The position numbers and the translations under genes are program-made. The notes under the pieces are model-generated. The model saw nothing but the letters and a program-made list of their open reading frames with translations, was not told the DNA's origin and ran no database searches. A stretch of DNA of 64,000 nt from positions 1 to 64,000 of the IMG/VR virus record IMGVR_UViG_3300013137_000018; one strand, given 5' to 3'. Below are positions 35,178-45,189 of the stretch, one piece after another (the first letter of the stretch is position 1; the number at the start of each line of letters is the position of its first letter). The DNA is from a virus.

Positions 35178-36213
35178 CTAAAATATCATCTTTTTCTAAA
35201 AGTTCATCAACTCTTTTCCATAAATAATTTTTTAATAGTACTTCGTGATTTCCTGTGATTTTAATAATATCACCATTTTCCATTTCTAATTCATACATCT
35301 GTTGTCCTTGTGATAAATTTTTATACACATATTCAACTTCTGTAATTTCTTTGTTTTTGGTTTCTTCATTAAAAGATATTATTTTATCACCAATAATTAA
35401 TTCTTTTATCATTTTTTTACTACCATCAAACATCGTTATTTTTGTTTCTGGATGTAAACACTCATCAACCATAACAACATTAAATTGTTTAAAGAAATTA
35501 GGTTCTAACTCAGCTGTACCATAATTTATCAACGATTGATATGTACCTATATAAATATTTGGTTCTTTGCCATCACGAACCTTTCTTGGTTTGTCTGACA
35601 TAATCTCTTGTATGTTTATTTCTAAAGGATTTTTATTTTCTTTACCAAATCCTAAATTATAATCTATCATATCATCATAGAATTGTGTTACAAGTGATAT
35701 TGAAGGAACTATAAGTAAAATTTTTGTATCTGGTCTTCTTTTTAAAATATAGAAAACCATAATAGAAAATATTAACGATTTACCACCAGATGTTGCGACC
35801 TCTACTGTTCCGTATCTGTGCTTTAACATTCTATATGCCGCATTAATTTGATGCGAATATGGTTTAAAATCTTCGCCTTTTAATTTATGGTCTTTAAAGA
35901 AATCATCACAAAAATTAGATACATCTTCTAATGTTATTTTATTGTCTCTTGGGAATTGTTCTTTATTAAGAACAACAAATGGATAACCATATTCTTTACA
36001 GCAATTATAACATTCTTGCCATAAACCAAAATCAATTATACCCGTATCAGTCATATATTCAAATTTTCCATTCCATTTTGTTAATTTAAATCTTGGCATG
36101 AAACGATATCCTTTTACATAAGGTGACAACCAATTTTTCAAATTATTGAACTCCTCTCTTGTAGATTCTTTTAATATGAATTTACTACGATCTTTGCTAA
36201 TTTCAAATTTCAA
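35164..36213 (-). CDS. uvsW: UvsW helicase N-terminal half with N-intein
   Basis: A 349-residue protein. Residues 1-100 match the UvsW N-terminal domain (KDRSKFILKESTREEF ... GYRFMPRFKLTKWNGKF). Walker A is VEVATSGGKS at about 137-146, motif Ia LLIVPSISL, and Walker B begins MVDE at 248-251. There it is cut: Cys252 starts an N-intein to residue 349, followed by TAA. The visible start is TTG at 36213; the frame extends 16 codons further up (ATLVRYGNSKCYFKAL) to a TAG, with no ATG, and this extension looks protein-like, so the true start is uncertain. The gene lies 72 bases after the uvsY-like gene, an adjacency also seen in T4. Confidence 0.85.
   Translation of the reverse strand: MKFEISKDRSKFILKESTREEFNNLKNWLSPYVKGYRFMPRFKLTKWNGKFEYMTDTGIIDFGLWQECYNCCKEYGYPFVVLNKEQFPRDNKITLEDVSNFCDDFFKDHKLKGEDFKPYSHQINAAYRMLKHRYGTVEVATSGGKSLIFSIMVFYILKRRPDTKILLIVPSISLVTQFYDDMIDYNLGFGKENKNPLEINIQEIMSDKPRKVRDGKEPNIYIGTYQSLINYGTAELEPNFFKQFNVVMVDECLHPETKITMFDGSKKMIKELIIGDKIISFNEETKNKEITEVEYVYKNLSQGQQMYELEMENGDIIKITGNHEVLLKNYLWKRVDELLEKDDILDFNI
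35167..35460 (-). other. N-intein of the split uvsW intein
   Basis: Residues 252-349 of the first uvsW half (98 residues). Block A: Cys1 with CLHPETKITMFDG; block B: GDIIKITGNHEVLL with the T-x-x-H motif at 320-323. It ends DDILDFNI then stop. Insertion is after VDE of the DECH box, a classic hotspot in a catalytic motif. Confidence 0.88.
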
Positions 36214-36285
36214 AGCCTTAAAATAACATTTTGAGTTTCCGTATCTAACTAAAGTAGCCTAAGAAACTATTTCTTCATAACAAGT

Positions 36286-36744
36286 TTAGTCTAAACCAGT
36301 TGCATTATATAAATCAATTTTATTTTTGACTGCATATAATATTTGGTCAACACTTTTTATTGATTCTGTTAAGAAATTTATATAATTTTGAATATATTCC
36401 ATTTTTGCTTCATAATAAGCCATGTCAGCTTCAATGAGTTTTGTTTTTTCAGTACCATTTAGTTTAATGGGATATTTAGTAGAATACCATTCAAAATGTT
36501 TTTTTCTCATTTGTTTTAATTTTGGCAAATCTTTATACATTTTGTATAACCAATTTGTTCTTTCATCTATTAGAAGTTGTCTTTGTGAAGTAGCTTCTGC
36601 TGACAAATCTATAGTTTTTTTAAGTTCACAAGTTATCTTTCTTGATAAGTTTTCTATTATTATATTCCAACTTTTTTGTTTTGTAATTAAATCAGTCTCC
36701 AACTTTTCTAATATTTTTTCAAAATCGATTTTTTCTTCACTCAT
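36286..36744 (-). CDS. uvsY: UvsY-like recombination mediator
   Basis: A 152-residue helical protein. UvsY of T4 (137 aa) helps load UvsX recombinase on single-stranded DNA covered by gp32. Evidence: size, an all-helical outline, the mid-protein LPKLKQMRKKHFEWYSTKYP segment that parallels the IKKEMLRIEAQKK ... DYYSG part of T4 UvsY, the Leu/Ile-rich C-terminal helix with YINFLTESIKSVDQILYAVKNKI matching the CSGALDAIKSRG region, and location immediately upstream of uvsW, as in T4-like genomes. Sequence identity by eye is low, so the name depends partly on synteny. The next upstream gene in this direction is a large structural cluster. Confidence 0.6.
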   Translation of the reverse strand: MSEEKIDFEKILEKLETDLITKQKSWNIIIENLSRKITCELKKTIDLSAEATSQRQLLIDERTNWLYKMYKDLPKLKQMRKKHFEWYSTKYPIKLNGTEKTKLIEADMAYYEAKMEYIQNYINFLTESIKSVDQILYAVKNKIDLYNATGLD

Positions 36745-36809
36745 TTAAATCGGATATTTTTTGTTTTATATTATAAATTAACAAAATAGTTTTGTTATTT
36801 TATATTAAT

Positions 36810-37043
36810 ATGAAAATTCTCACTTGACAAAAATTCAACGAAAAATTACAAAATAAAAACCATGCAATTTTATTAAAAACTGGTGAAAAGTTTTATTTTT
36901 CAGAAGAACAATTAGAAAAAATAAAAGATGAGGAATGTATGTTATTTTGGGTTGATGAAGATGGTGTCAACGGTGAATGGACACATGGTAAAATACCAGG
37001 TAATTTAATCTCAGAAATTGAGAAACAAATAGAAATCATTTAA
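36810..37043 (+). pseudogene. Small gene interrupted by an in-frame TGA at codon 6
   Basis: Frame from ATG 36810: MKILT, TGA, then QKFNEKLQNKNHAILL ... EEQLEKIKDEECMLFW and EWTHGKIPGNL, to a TAA at 37043, 77 sense codons with the TGA. The body looks like a real protein and the codon use matches neighbours. TGA in place of TGG would give MKILTWQKFNE, a capsid-targeting-like N-terminus. Elsewhere in the window TGA ends genes, and TGG is used for Trp within this same frame, so genome-wide recoding is unlikely. Either a recent nonsense mutation, a read-through case or an unrecognised internal start. The 3' end overlaps a convergent gene by 4 bases. Confidence 0.55.
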
Positions 37044-37804
37044 ATTTTCTTGAAATAAATATTAAAATAATAATCAAACTTATAATCAGTTGAAGGTTTA
37101 GTTTGAAAATAATTAATCTTTAAATTAGCCAAAGGATCTATAAAATTTGATATTTCAACATTAGCACTAGTATTTTTATTTGCTACCAATTCAATATCAC
37201 TTCTGAATTGTGGGTCAAATTGCTTTAATGTAGAATTACTCCATATAGTATTGTTTTTAATATCAATATATTTAATATAAAAATCGATGTAATCAAATGC
37301 AAATCTGTCTAATAAATTCAAATCTATATAATTATAAATTGATGTGTTAATATCATTATTTATAAATTTATCATATGTTATACACTTAAAAGTTCTTCTT
37401 TCTTTTATTTTTGCAAAAAGATAATTTCTTAAAATTTGTTTAATATCAACATCAATGAACCATTTTGTGTTATATTTTTCATCTCTTGTTGTTTGAGTTG
37501 CTTTTCTGATAGTATGATTTTGATATTTTAAGTCAACAGAATCTAATATGAAAAATGTCTCATACATTGAATTAAGATTGTAATATTGATAACCATTATT
37601 TTTCATTAATGTTTGACCAGTTGTGTCGTTTGGATCTGTTGATGTATAATAATATTGAAAATATTGAATACTTTTATCATCAACAATGACTTCATCTTCT
37701 AATTCCATTATCTTAGAACCAAAAAACGAATTCTCTTCCAATAAATTAAAAGTACCATTAACATTTTCTTTTACAAACTTTTTAAGTATTAAAGTCTCTT
37801 TCAT
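37040..37804 (-). CDS. Hypothetical structural protein, end of baseplate/tail cluster
   Basis: A 254-residue protein, third in a string of leftward genes spaced by single bases (45189 to 37040), so it is co-transcribed with two large structural genes. The text is rich in Tyr, Asn and Phe with alternating beta pattern (YQYYNLNSMYETFFIL; KYIDIKNNTIWSNS), and it contains an RNYLFAKIKERRTF helix. No signal peptide or motif I recognise. A tail or baseplate accessory protein is likely from context only. Confidence 0.6.
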   Translation of the reverse strand: MKETLILKKFVKENVNGTFNLLEENSFFGSKIMELEDEVIVDDKSIQYFQYYYTSTDPNDTTGQTLMKNNGYQYYNLNSMYETFFILDSVDLKYQNHTIRKATQTTRDEKYNTKWFIDVDIKQILRNYLFAKIKERRTFKCITYDKFINNDINTSIYNYIDLNLLDRFAFDYIDFYIKYIDIKNNTIWSNSTLKQFDPQFRSDIELVANKNTSANVEISNFIDPLANLKINYFQTKPSTDYKFDYYFNIYFKKI

Positions 37805-37805
37805 C

Positions 37806-40800
37806 TTAACTTATTTCATTTTTTGTTCTTGTATAATAATCTGAATCCCAAGAAGATTTGAATATAAATCTTTTATCATATGAATAGCCAAATTCGTCTA
37901 TCATTGGATATATTGATCTGTCTTCTTCTGTGTTTTGTATTTTTAAAATGTTTTCGGTTTCATTAACTTTTGAATACATTAATTCACTAACTTCCCCAAA
38001 TTCATATAATGAAGTATCAAATATAGTATTAGCTTCTGTGCTTGACACATATGTTAGACCAGTTTCAATACTATTAATTGTATAATGAACTGTTATACAA
38101 ACACAATCTATATATCCTATATTAACAAGAGTTCCTAATGATCGTTTATAAGAATTTATTTTTACACTTATTCCAAAGTTATTATCATTTAATTCTTGTG
38201 GCGTTAATGATAATCCCCACAAATCACTATCTCCACCATAAGAAACTGATGTTGAAGCTGTACTCCAGTATGCAAAATTATTACCAGTATTTGTCATTGT
38301 AGAATCTAATGGCAATATTGCATAATTTAATCCTGATGTACCATCTGGTTTAACCAAAACTATATGATTATCTGATATTGTACTATAAGTACTAAATGTC
38401 GAAGCACCAACACCAAGATTTGCTCTTTTTCTTATATTAACAGTTATACCATTTATTGTAGAATCTAATGGAATATTAAAATTAAATGTATTTATTTCTA
38501 ATGTATTTGATTCTGATTTAGTAGGATCAGGATCAGTCGGTGTCATTAAAATATCACAACTTGCATAGTTTCCATCACAAAGACCAAGAGCTTTATCTCT
38601 AAACATCCAAGTAAACCCATCACCGCCACCTAAAATTCCACTCGTTGAACCACTGAGAACATTTATCTGATTTTGAACATGATATGACAAACCAGAATAG
38701 AATAATTGTTGACTTAGTAGTTTATTGATAACATCGGTATCATCATCAATATATGCATCATTCAATTCTTCTGTTATTTCAGACATTCTTATGGTATAAT
38801 AGTCTAATGTGGCGTACAATTTATTTATTTCTATTGCTGTGTTATATTGTGATATTTCATACAATCCTAAATTGTTTATTTCAGCTAAAAATCCGCCACA
38901 TTTATTTTGTGTAAAATATCCACCAGTTATAATATTATAAGATATTGGTGAAAATAGTTCTATGTTTTTGAATATTGGTTCATAAGGACCATTATATCTA
39001 TAAATAGTATTTTCATACTCTGGTGTTGATTTAAATTCTGGTATAGGTTTTTTCTCAGCTTCATTCAATTCTATAACCCTTGATAATGGTTCTTTTATAA
39101 AAGATTTATCATAAATTACTTCTGTAAAATCTGTTTTATACTTATCATAAACATTAAATTTAGGTCCTTTTATCGCAGCAGCATTGTAAGAATTTTTCTT
39201 TGTTGTTAATGAATCTGGTGTCTCACATTCTATTTTTATAGGTGGAAAATCTTTTCCCCAAGTTGAAATATCACGTAAAGGATAAACATTACTTTGAACA
39301 CCAGGATTTATTTCACAAAAACCAAATTCTGCATCCTCATTAATATAATAGAAAGATACATAATAATCAAATGTTCCTTTATCATTCAGATTGTTCAATG
39401 ATACTATAAAATTATAAGCAACAAGTAAATTATTATCATAATCAGAAAAGGCTGTTGTTCCAGATTTGGTCGTATTCATATATAAACCTTCTCTTTGATC
39501 AAAGTGTGATATGTTATTTAATGTCAATATTTCATTATTTGTTGGTTGTTTAAAATTAACATTTACTATAATTAAAATATTTTTATATTTATCATTAACA
39601 AAAATATGAATACCATTATCATCACCTAAAATATTGTTTGATGAATATACTTTATCCAAAGGTAACAAATCTTCATAATCTGATAATAGTTTATTTGTGT
39701 AACCTGTATATTTTTCATTCAATATGATAGAAAATTTATATCCATTATAGTTTGTAGAATTATCTACAATAAACTGATTAATATAACCCGTAGTTTTATC
39801 TCTTATTACATTTGAAACTTTAAATATGTTATATTTAATACCTTTAAATAATGTTGATGATTGAATGTGTGAATCACCATTATTGATAATAGAATAATGT
39901 GCGGTTTGAACATATTCTTCATTCGAATTTATATATCGAATATTTCTGAAAAAGTAATCAAAGTAATCAAATTCACTTTCTATATATTTGTCTAAATCAA
40001 AATAATTTGTTTCCAAAGAAGATGTTTGTATAGAAACAGATTGATTATCATAATACTCTATATTACAAGATATTTGATTATTCGATTCTTCTGTTGAATA
40101 AAAATCACCTATTTTATAAAAATAATCATGCGTTTTTGTTAGAACATTTGATTGTCTAGTAATAACATCGGTAGTTCTATTAAAAACAGAACCAACTTTA
40201 TTACTATTGTTAAGTTTGTATGGATAATCTGAATGAGATAAAGAATTGACATATGCCCACTTGCAAACATTTTGATTTTTTCTCCAAATATTTGTAAGAC
40301 CATTTTTTGTTAATTCATATAGTTCATCAGTTGCAACATATTCTGAAGACACATTCATTATTTTGTCAGAAAGAATGTTATCTTTATCGTATGTTTTAAA
40401 AACCGTGGATTCTGATGCATCACGATGTTCAACCGCATATAATTTATGCTCCGTAGTATCTATATATTGGTCTTTTCTATGGAAGTCAAAATTAGCAAAA
40501 CCAGAATCAATTCTATTAAAATCAAAATCTTTTATTTCTCTGAATTTTACTCTATAAACTGGAAATGTTATTGGTTCTTTTTCGTTTATTGTATCTTCTA
40601 CTTGAACTGTTTTTGAATATGTCGAATCAGTTTGATTTACTAACCAATATTGTAATGTGTTATCATCACACTCTATTGCATAATCTGTTCTTATATAATG
40701 TTCTAATAAACCATCATATTCATTTAATTCACACTCTAAGACATGATATTTACCATCTATCTTTATCAAATACAAATCTGCATATAAATCTGTAATACCA

Positions 40801-42050
40801 TCAGTTTGAATTAAACTATCAATATAATTTGTCATTACAGTTCTAGACCTCAAATAATTATAATAATTTTTATTACCTAAGTCTTCGAAGAATATATCAA
40901 TTTCATTATCTCTTGTTATATCAGATATTAATATATTTTGGTCTGATATTATTTTATAATGCCATTCACGGTTTTCATAAATTTTAATAACTTTATAAAG
41001 ATTATCAATAGCGTAAACATAATAATTCTTTTTATCATCCCACGAATCAATATCAAAAGGCATTGTGCTTCCACTTATCTGATCTTCATCCATGAAAATA
41101 TTATTTTCAATCTTTAAACCACTTTTGAGTTTTGTTGCTCTATAAGGAGTTAAAGTTTTAACTAATTGTAAATCAGCATAAAATCCATAATATCTGTTAA
41201 TTGAATATTTTTTAAGTTCAAATGGACTTGCTGGTGTATCATCGAATAAAAATTTGAAATTAGCAATATTTGGGAATATCAATTCGTTATTTTTATATCC
41301 TTCGGTGATAAATTCTTCCAATTTAAAATGCGGATTTTCATATTTTAATTTATCATCAAGATACATACTTTTACTTGTATAAACACCTGTAAAGTAATCT
41401 ATTCCATACCATCTTGTTAGATTATATTTTTTAGTATCTAGTTCTAATGGTGCTTTTGGAAATCTTGGATTTGATATGTAATTTTGATCTAACCAATAAC
41501 CAAAATCACTTGTTAAAGTCATATCAAATAATGTAACACATTTCCATTTATTAATAATTTCATCTCTAAAATTATCTTTACTTGTGTTTGATAATTTATG
41601 ATCTTCTTCTGACAAAGTGTATGTTGACGGCTCATCTACTCTCAAAATAACAAAACATTCTGGTAATTCATTTTTTGTTACATATAATGGTGCAAAATAT
41701 TCATATTCTTCTTTATAAAATTCATTCTCTTTTACCTTCATTGCACCAGCCCAATAAGTAGTATCATATTGATTTTCATATGAATTATAGACTATATCAT
41801 CATCTGAATCAAATTTAACATTAAAGGCTATGTTTATTGGCAAAGACTTATAAAATTCTGCAACCTTATCTTCTAGATAGGTATATTTTGTCATTGAAAA
41901 ATGTTTATACTTATCATCAGCTAAGAACTTATGAGAATTTATACTTTCTAAATATAATTTATACTCTGAATCAACAACTATTTGAAAGTTTGTCGTTAAA
42001 GAAGGGTTTGTCCTTATTAATTGAAAACTATTATTTACAATATAATTCAT
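37806..42050 (-). CDS. Very large structural protein with C-terminal jelly-roll module
   Basis: A 1414-residue beta-rich protein, adjoining its neighbours by one base on each side. Most of it is an aromatic, Asn/Asp-rich sequence of unknown family (YEYFAPLYVTKNELPECFVI; YYNYLRSRTVMTNYIDS). Residues about 1150-1345 contain a jelly-roll-like module recognisable from phage tail proteins: a conserved opening at about 1190-1215 (LEINTFNFNIPLDSTINGIT), then VNIRKRAN, YGGDSDLWGLSLTPQELND, NFGISVKINS, and IDCVCITVHYTI. No enzymatic motif seen. Size and position beside the 1045-residue protein suggest a baseplate or tail-fibre network component. I cannot link it to a specific T4 protein. Confidence 0.65.
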   Translation of the reverse strand: MNYIVNNSFQLIRTNPSLTTNFQIVVDSEYKLYLESINSHKFLADDKYKHFSMTKYTYLEDKVAEFYKSLPINIAFNVKFDSDDDIVYNSYENQYDTTYWAGAMKVKENEFYKEEYEYFAPLYVTKNELPECFVILRVDEPSTYTLSEEDHKLSNTSKDNFRDEIINKWKCVTLFDMTLTSDFGYWLDQNYISNPRFPKAPLELDTKKYNLTRWYGIDYFTGVYTSKSMYLDDKLKYENPHFKLEEFITEGYKNNELIFPNIANFKFLFDDTPASPFELKKYSINRYYGFYADLQLVKTLTPYRATKLKSGLKIENNIFMDEDQISGSTMPFDIDSWDDKKNYYVYAIDNLYKVIKIYENREWHYKIISDQNILISDITRDNEIDIFFEDLGNKNYYNYLRSRTVMTNYIDSLIQTDGITDLYADLYLIKIDGKYHVLECELNEYDGLLEHYIRTDYAIECDDNTLQYWLVNQTDSTYSKTVQVEDTINEKEPITFPVYRVKFREIKDFDFNRIDSGFANFDFHRKDQYIDTTEHKLYAVEHRDASESTVFKTYDKDNILSDKIMNVSSEYVATDELYELTKNGLTNIWRKNQNVCKWAYVNSLSHSDYPYKLNNSNKVGSVFNRTTDVITRQSNVLTKTHDYFYKIGDFYSTEESNNQISCNIEYYDNQSVSIQTSSLETNYFDLDKYIESEFDYFDYFFRNIRYINSNEEYVQTAHYSIINNGDSHIQSSTLFKGIKYNIFKVSNVIRDKTTGYINQFIVDNSTNYNGYKFSIILNEKYTGYTNKLLSDYEDLLPLDKVYSSNNILGDDNGIHIFVNDKYKNILIIVNVNFKQPTNNEILTLNNISHFDQREGLYMNTTKSGTTAFSDYDNNLLVAYNFIVSLNNLNDKGTFDYYVSFYYINEDAEFGFCEINPGVQSNVYPLRDISTWGKDFPPIKIECETPDSLTTKKNSYNAAAIKGPKFNVYDKYKTDFTEVIYDKSFIKEPLSRVIELNEAEKKPIPEFKSTPEYENTIYRYNGPYEPIFKNIELFSPISYNIITGGYFTQNKCGGFLAEINNLGLYEISQYNTAIEINKLYATLDYYTIRMSEITEELNDAYIDDDTDVINKLLSQQLFYSGLSYHVQNQINVLSGSTSGILGGGDGFTWMFRDKALGLCDGNYASCDILMTPTDPDPTKSESNTLEINTFNFNIPLDSTINGITVNIRKRANLGVGASTFSTYSTISDNHIVLVKPDGTSGLNYAILPLDSTMTNTGNNFAYWSTASTSVSYGGDSDLWGLSLTPQELNDNNFGISVKINSYKRSLGTLVNIGYIDCVCITVHYTINSIETGLTYVSSTEANTIFDTSLYEFGEVSELMYSKVNETENILKIQNTEEDRSIYPMIDEFGYSYDKRFIFKSSWDSDYYTRTKNEIS

Positions 42051-42051
42051 C

Positions 42052-45000
42052 TTATTGTGTATTTGTATTTATTGTCTGTGAATATTGTTGTGATGGTATA
42101 GCAAACTGTCTATGTCTAATCAATTTGAATATAATTGTAAATTCAAATGGTCTTGACCTTGATTCTTCTTCAATATGAAACTTAATAGTTTTCTTTAATA
42201 TTGCAGGAGTTTCAGATGCTAAAGCTATCCAAGTATTACCAGTATACATATCTGGTTTAAAATATATTTGTAATGGTAATTTTTCTGTGTCTTGTGGTGA
42301 TATTATATGAATTCCTTGATTATTTTTATCTACAAGCGTATTTGATTGATTACTATTTGTATATTCAACATATGGGTGAATTGTAGCACCAAATTTATTT
42401 GTAGTGTTAGACCCTAGGGAATCCCAAATATTGTAATTAGCGTCTATACTTAACAATGCAGAAGTTAATAAACCACTAATATTTTTATGGTCTGTAGCAA
42501 GTGAATTATTAAATGTAGTTCTACCAGAACCATCATATAAAGTTGTTTGACTTCCATCTATTGTCGCTGTGTTATAAATCCAAACATATTGATTAGCTCT
42601 TTGAGTATATAATTTACCATCACTACTAATAAATGATGCACAACTCATTCCAACATTTGTTATTTCTCCAGTCATACTATCTGCTGTGCTTAACAAACCT
42701 AAATCATTTTCTTTTGAAATATTTTCCATTTGTAAGTAGTAATCTTGAATCATATATACATTGTTTTGGAAAGATTTTGTAGAATAACCACCAACACCAC
42801 CGATATTACCTGTGGTAGAAATCATGTAATCTTCGCAATTAACTACAATATTAACAACAGAACCATTTATAATTTCTGTTTCTTCTGTTCCTTTGAATAA
42901 AGTAACTTTAATTTCACCCTTAGCTCTCTTAATAGCTTCTTCTAGTGATGTTATTTTATCATTCATTTGTTTAAGATAATCAAATAACGACATAGTATTA
43001 CCGAATGTGTCTTTAAAAGATGTTGCAATATTTTTATCATTATGTGCAAAATATTGTTCATTTACATAAAATGAATCACCAACATGCTTCAATACACCTT
43101 TTGAAGAAAGTTCGTTTTCAAAAGATACTCTCATTTCTTCTCTTGTTGCATCTTGTAAAATGAAAGCATTTTCACCCAAAACTTCATTTAAATTATCTGG
43201 GAATTCTACTGTTAAAATATCACTCCAATCAGAGTATAAAGGTGAATCAGGATAACCAACTTCAGAAATACTTCTTATTCTTACATCAATCTTTTCATTT
43301 CTTTGAATTGATAAATCTAATTGATTAATATTTGGAGTATCTGCATTAGATACATCTTCAATATCCCAATACCATTTACCAGTAGTGTTATCATAACTTC
43401 TTTTTCTAATATCAGTTTTAATGGAAGACCATTGTGAAAAGTAAGCAGTTTTTATTGTAAATTGTTGATTATTACTTGTTAATGAAGTAAAATTTGTAAC
43501 ATTTTTCTTCATTTCAAAACCATCAGTTGTGTTATCTGTTCCTAATTTTGAACCATAACGATATTGAATTTCAAATCCAATAACTTCTTGTGGTCTATAA
43601 CCAGATTTAATTATAGGATCTGGTAAATCCCAGAAACCTCTAACTCTGAATTTTGGATCTGCGGTTGCTTCTACTCTACTATTTGTAATTTGACTTACAT
43701 AAGATGAATATAACTTAGTTGCACTTTCTTGTTGTTGAACTAATTTATTTAATTCATTTTGAGACCTTGATTTTTCAGCAACAGATTTAAAAATTTTTGT
43801 ATTTAATTCTACATTCTTTTGTGTGATAGCATCATCTATCTCTGATAATTTTGATTTTGTTGAATTTTTCTGAGCATGTAACTTCTTCAAAGTTTTATAA
43901 TCCTTTGTATCTGTTAAGTGTTTGTTTATTTGAACAACTTTAAAATTATCAGAAACCAAAACTGGTTTATTTGGTTTATCACCATATTGTGATGGAATTT
44001 TCTTTGCAACCATATCTTTAAGGATTGCACCATAATCATATACATAATTCAAATAAAAATCTGGCATTCCTACATTATTATCTGTGTCTAAAACCAAATC
44101 ATTACTATAAAAAGCCATACCTCTTGACCAACTAGCACAAATAACATTATTGTCTGTATTCACTGGTTTTAAGAATATTGCATTATATTCATCAAATCCG
44201 ATGGTTATTTTTACTTTAGTATCACTTTCTAAATTAGAATAGTACTCTAAAACACCAACTCCAATAGGAATTGGGTCATAACCTTGTACTCTTTCAACAG
44301 TTACTCTAAACAACGATGAAGCAGTACTAATTTCTAATATTTTATAAAGTGTATATGAATTTTTAACTGTAACAGACAATAAATCACCAACCGCCAAAGT
44401 TCTTGTATTTGCATTTCTATCATAATATATTAATGTATTTAAATGATACCAAATTTTATTATTTAGTGCATCATTCTCCATCTTAAGCACATTAAAATAA
44501 CCTTTATAGTTGACAAGTTTATAATTTAAATCAAAATATTCTTCATCTTTATATAAATTTTCATCTTCTTTATTAAGTATACCAACGTTTGTAGGGTTAT
44601 TTAACCAAGTTTGAAATTGTTCAATAGTAAAATCATTTCTATTTAAGAAAGTTTGCTCAAATGATGTCAATGAATTCTGTCCATTTGTTGTTAATGTACC
44701 ATCTTCATTTTTTTCAAATTTTAAAATATATCTTCTTGACAAAACTTTAGTAACACTATCTTCTATCTTACCTGTTAAATCTAACTGTATATTAAGAGTT
44801 GGATTAATCAATCCTTCAAAAAACCAGTTATTGCTTTGTGAAAAATCTGTAACAAGATTTAAATTAGAAATTTGATTTGGTTCTCTACTTAAATCAACTG
44901 ATTTTATTTTACGACTTGTATTATCATCAAGTATAATAACAGAATTATCACCTTCCAAACCTGTTAATTTTTTTATATTAGAATTGGCGGTGTCAATTTG

Positions 45001-45189
45001 TTTTTGTAACCAACCTACAGTTGGTAATTGAAATTTTGAAATTCTACCATCTTCTTCTTGATAGTTTACAATAACACTACTTTTATTTGAACCAACAACA
45101 TCATTAAGTTTTGTTAAAACTTCAACATTGTTTTTATTTAACTGAGCAATCTTTTCCAGTAAAGAAATGAAACTATTTTTTTGTGCCAT
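42052..45189 (-). CDS. Large structural protein with coiled coil, putative baseplate component
   Basis: A 1045-residue protein, first of three adjoining leftward structural genes. It opens with a helical segment (SFISLLEKIAQLNKNNVEVL) that could be an attachment helix, then beta-rich domains, a charged coiled coil at about 435-505 (KKLHAQKNSTKSKLSEIDDA; KSRSQNELNKLVQQQES), fibronectin-III-like sandwiches at about 520-660 (VRGFWDLPDPIIKSGYRPQE; VGYPDSPLYSDWSDILTVEF) and a Tyr-rich C-terminal part (YTQRANQYVWIYN). The WSDILTV strand after SPLYSDWS is typical of FN3-like domains in tail proteins. Likely part of the baseplate or a side-fibre network; a specific T4 counterpart is not clear. Confidence 0.65.
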   Translation of the reverse strand: MAQKNSFISLLEKIAQLNKNNVEVLTKLNDVVGSNKSSVIVNYQEEDGRISKFQLPTVGWLQKQIDTANSNIKKLTGLEGDNSVIILDDNTSRKIKSVDLSREPNQISNLNLVTDFSQSNNWFFEGLINPTLNIQLDLTGKIEDSVTKVLSRRYILKFEKNEDGTLTTNGQNSLTSFEQTFLNRNDFTIEQFQTWLNNPTNVGILNKEDENLYKDEEYFDLNYKLVNYKGYFNVLKMENDALNNKIWYHLNTLIYYDRNANTRTLAVGDLLSVTVKNSYTLYKILEISTASSLFRVTVERVQGYDPIPIGVGVLEYYSNLESDTKVKITIGFDEYNAIFLKPVNTDNNVICASWSRGMAFYSNDLVLDTDNNVGMPDFYLNYVYDYGAILKDMVAKKIPSQYGDKPNKPVLVSDNFKVVQINKHLTDTKDYKTLKKLHAQKNSTKSKLSEIDDAITQKNVELNTKIFKSVAEKSRSQNELNKLVQQQESATKLYSSYVSQITNSRVEATADPKFRVRGFWDLPDPIIKSGYRPQEVIGFEIQYRYGSKLGTDNTTDGFEMKKNVTNFTSLTSNNQQFTIKTAYFSQWSSIKTDIRKRSYDNTTGKWYWDIEDVSNADTPNINQLDLSIQRNEKIDVRIRSISEVGYPDSPLYSDWSDILTVEFPDNLNEVLGENAFILQDATREEMRVSFENELSSKGVLKHVGDSFYVNEQYFAHNDKNIATSFKDTFGNTMSLFDYLKQMNDKITSLEEAIKRAKGEIKVTLFKGTEETEIINGSVVNIVVNCEDYMISTTGNIGGVGGYSTKSFQNNVYMIQDYYLQMENISKENDLGLLSTADSMTGEITNVGMSCASFISSDGKLYTQRANQYVWIYNTATIDGSQTTLYDGSGRTTFNNSLATDHKNISGLLTSALLSIDANYNIWDSLGSNTTNKFGATIHPYVEYTNSNQSNTLVDKNNQGIHIISPQDTEKLPLQIYFKPDMYTGNTWIALASETPAILKKTIKFHIEEESRSRPFEFTIIFKLIRHRQFAIPSQQYSQTINTNTQ

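Noticed and set aside
25180-36827. Genome-wide stop-codon reassignment (TAG or TGA), as in some gut jumbo phages
   Set aside because: TAG, TGA and TAA all end well-delimited genes here, for example TGA at 46804 and 61927 and TAG at 54792, and long frames contain none of them.
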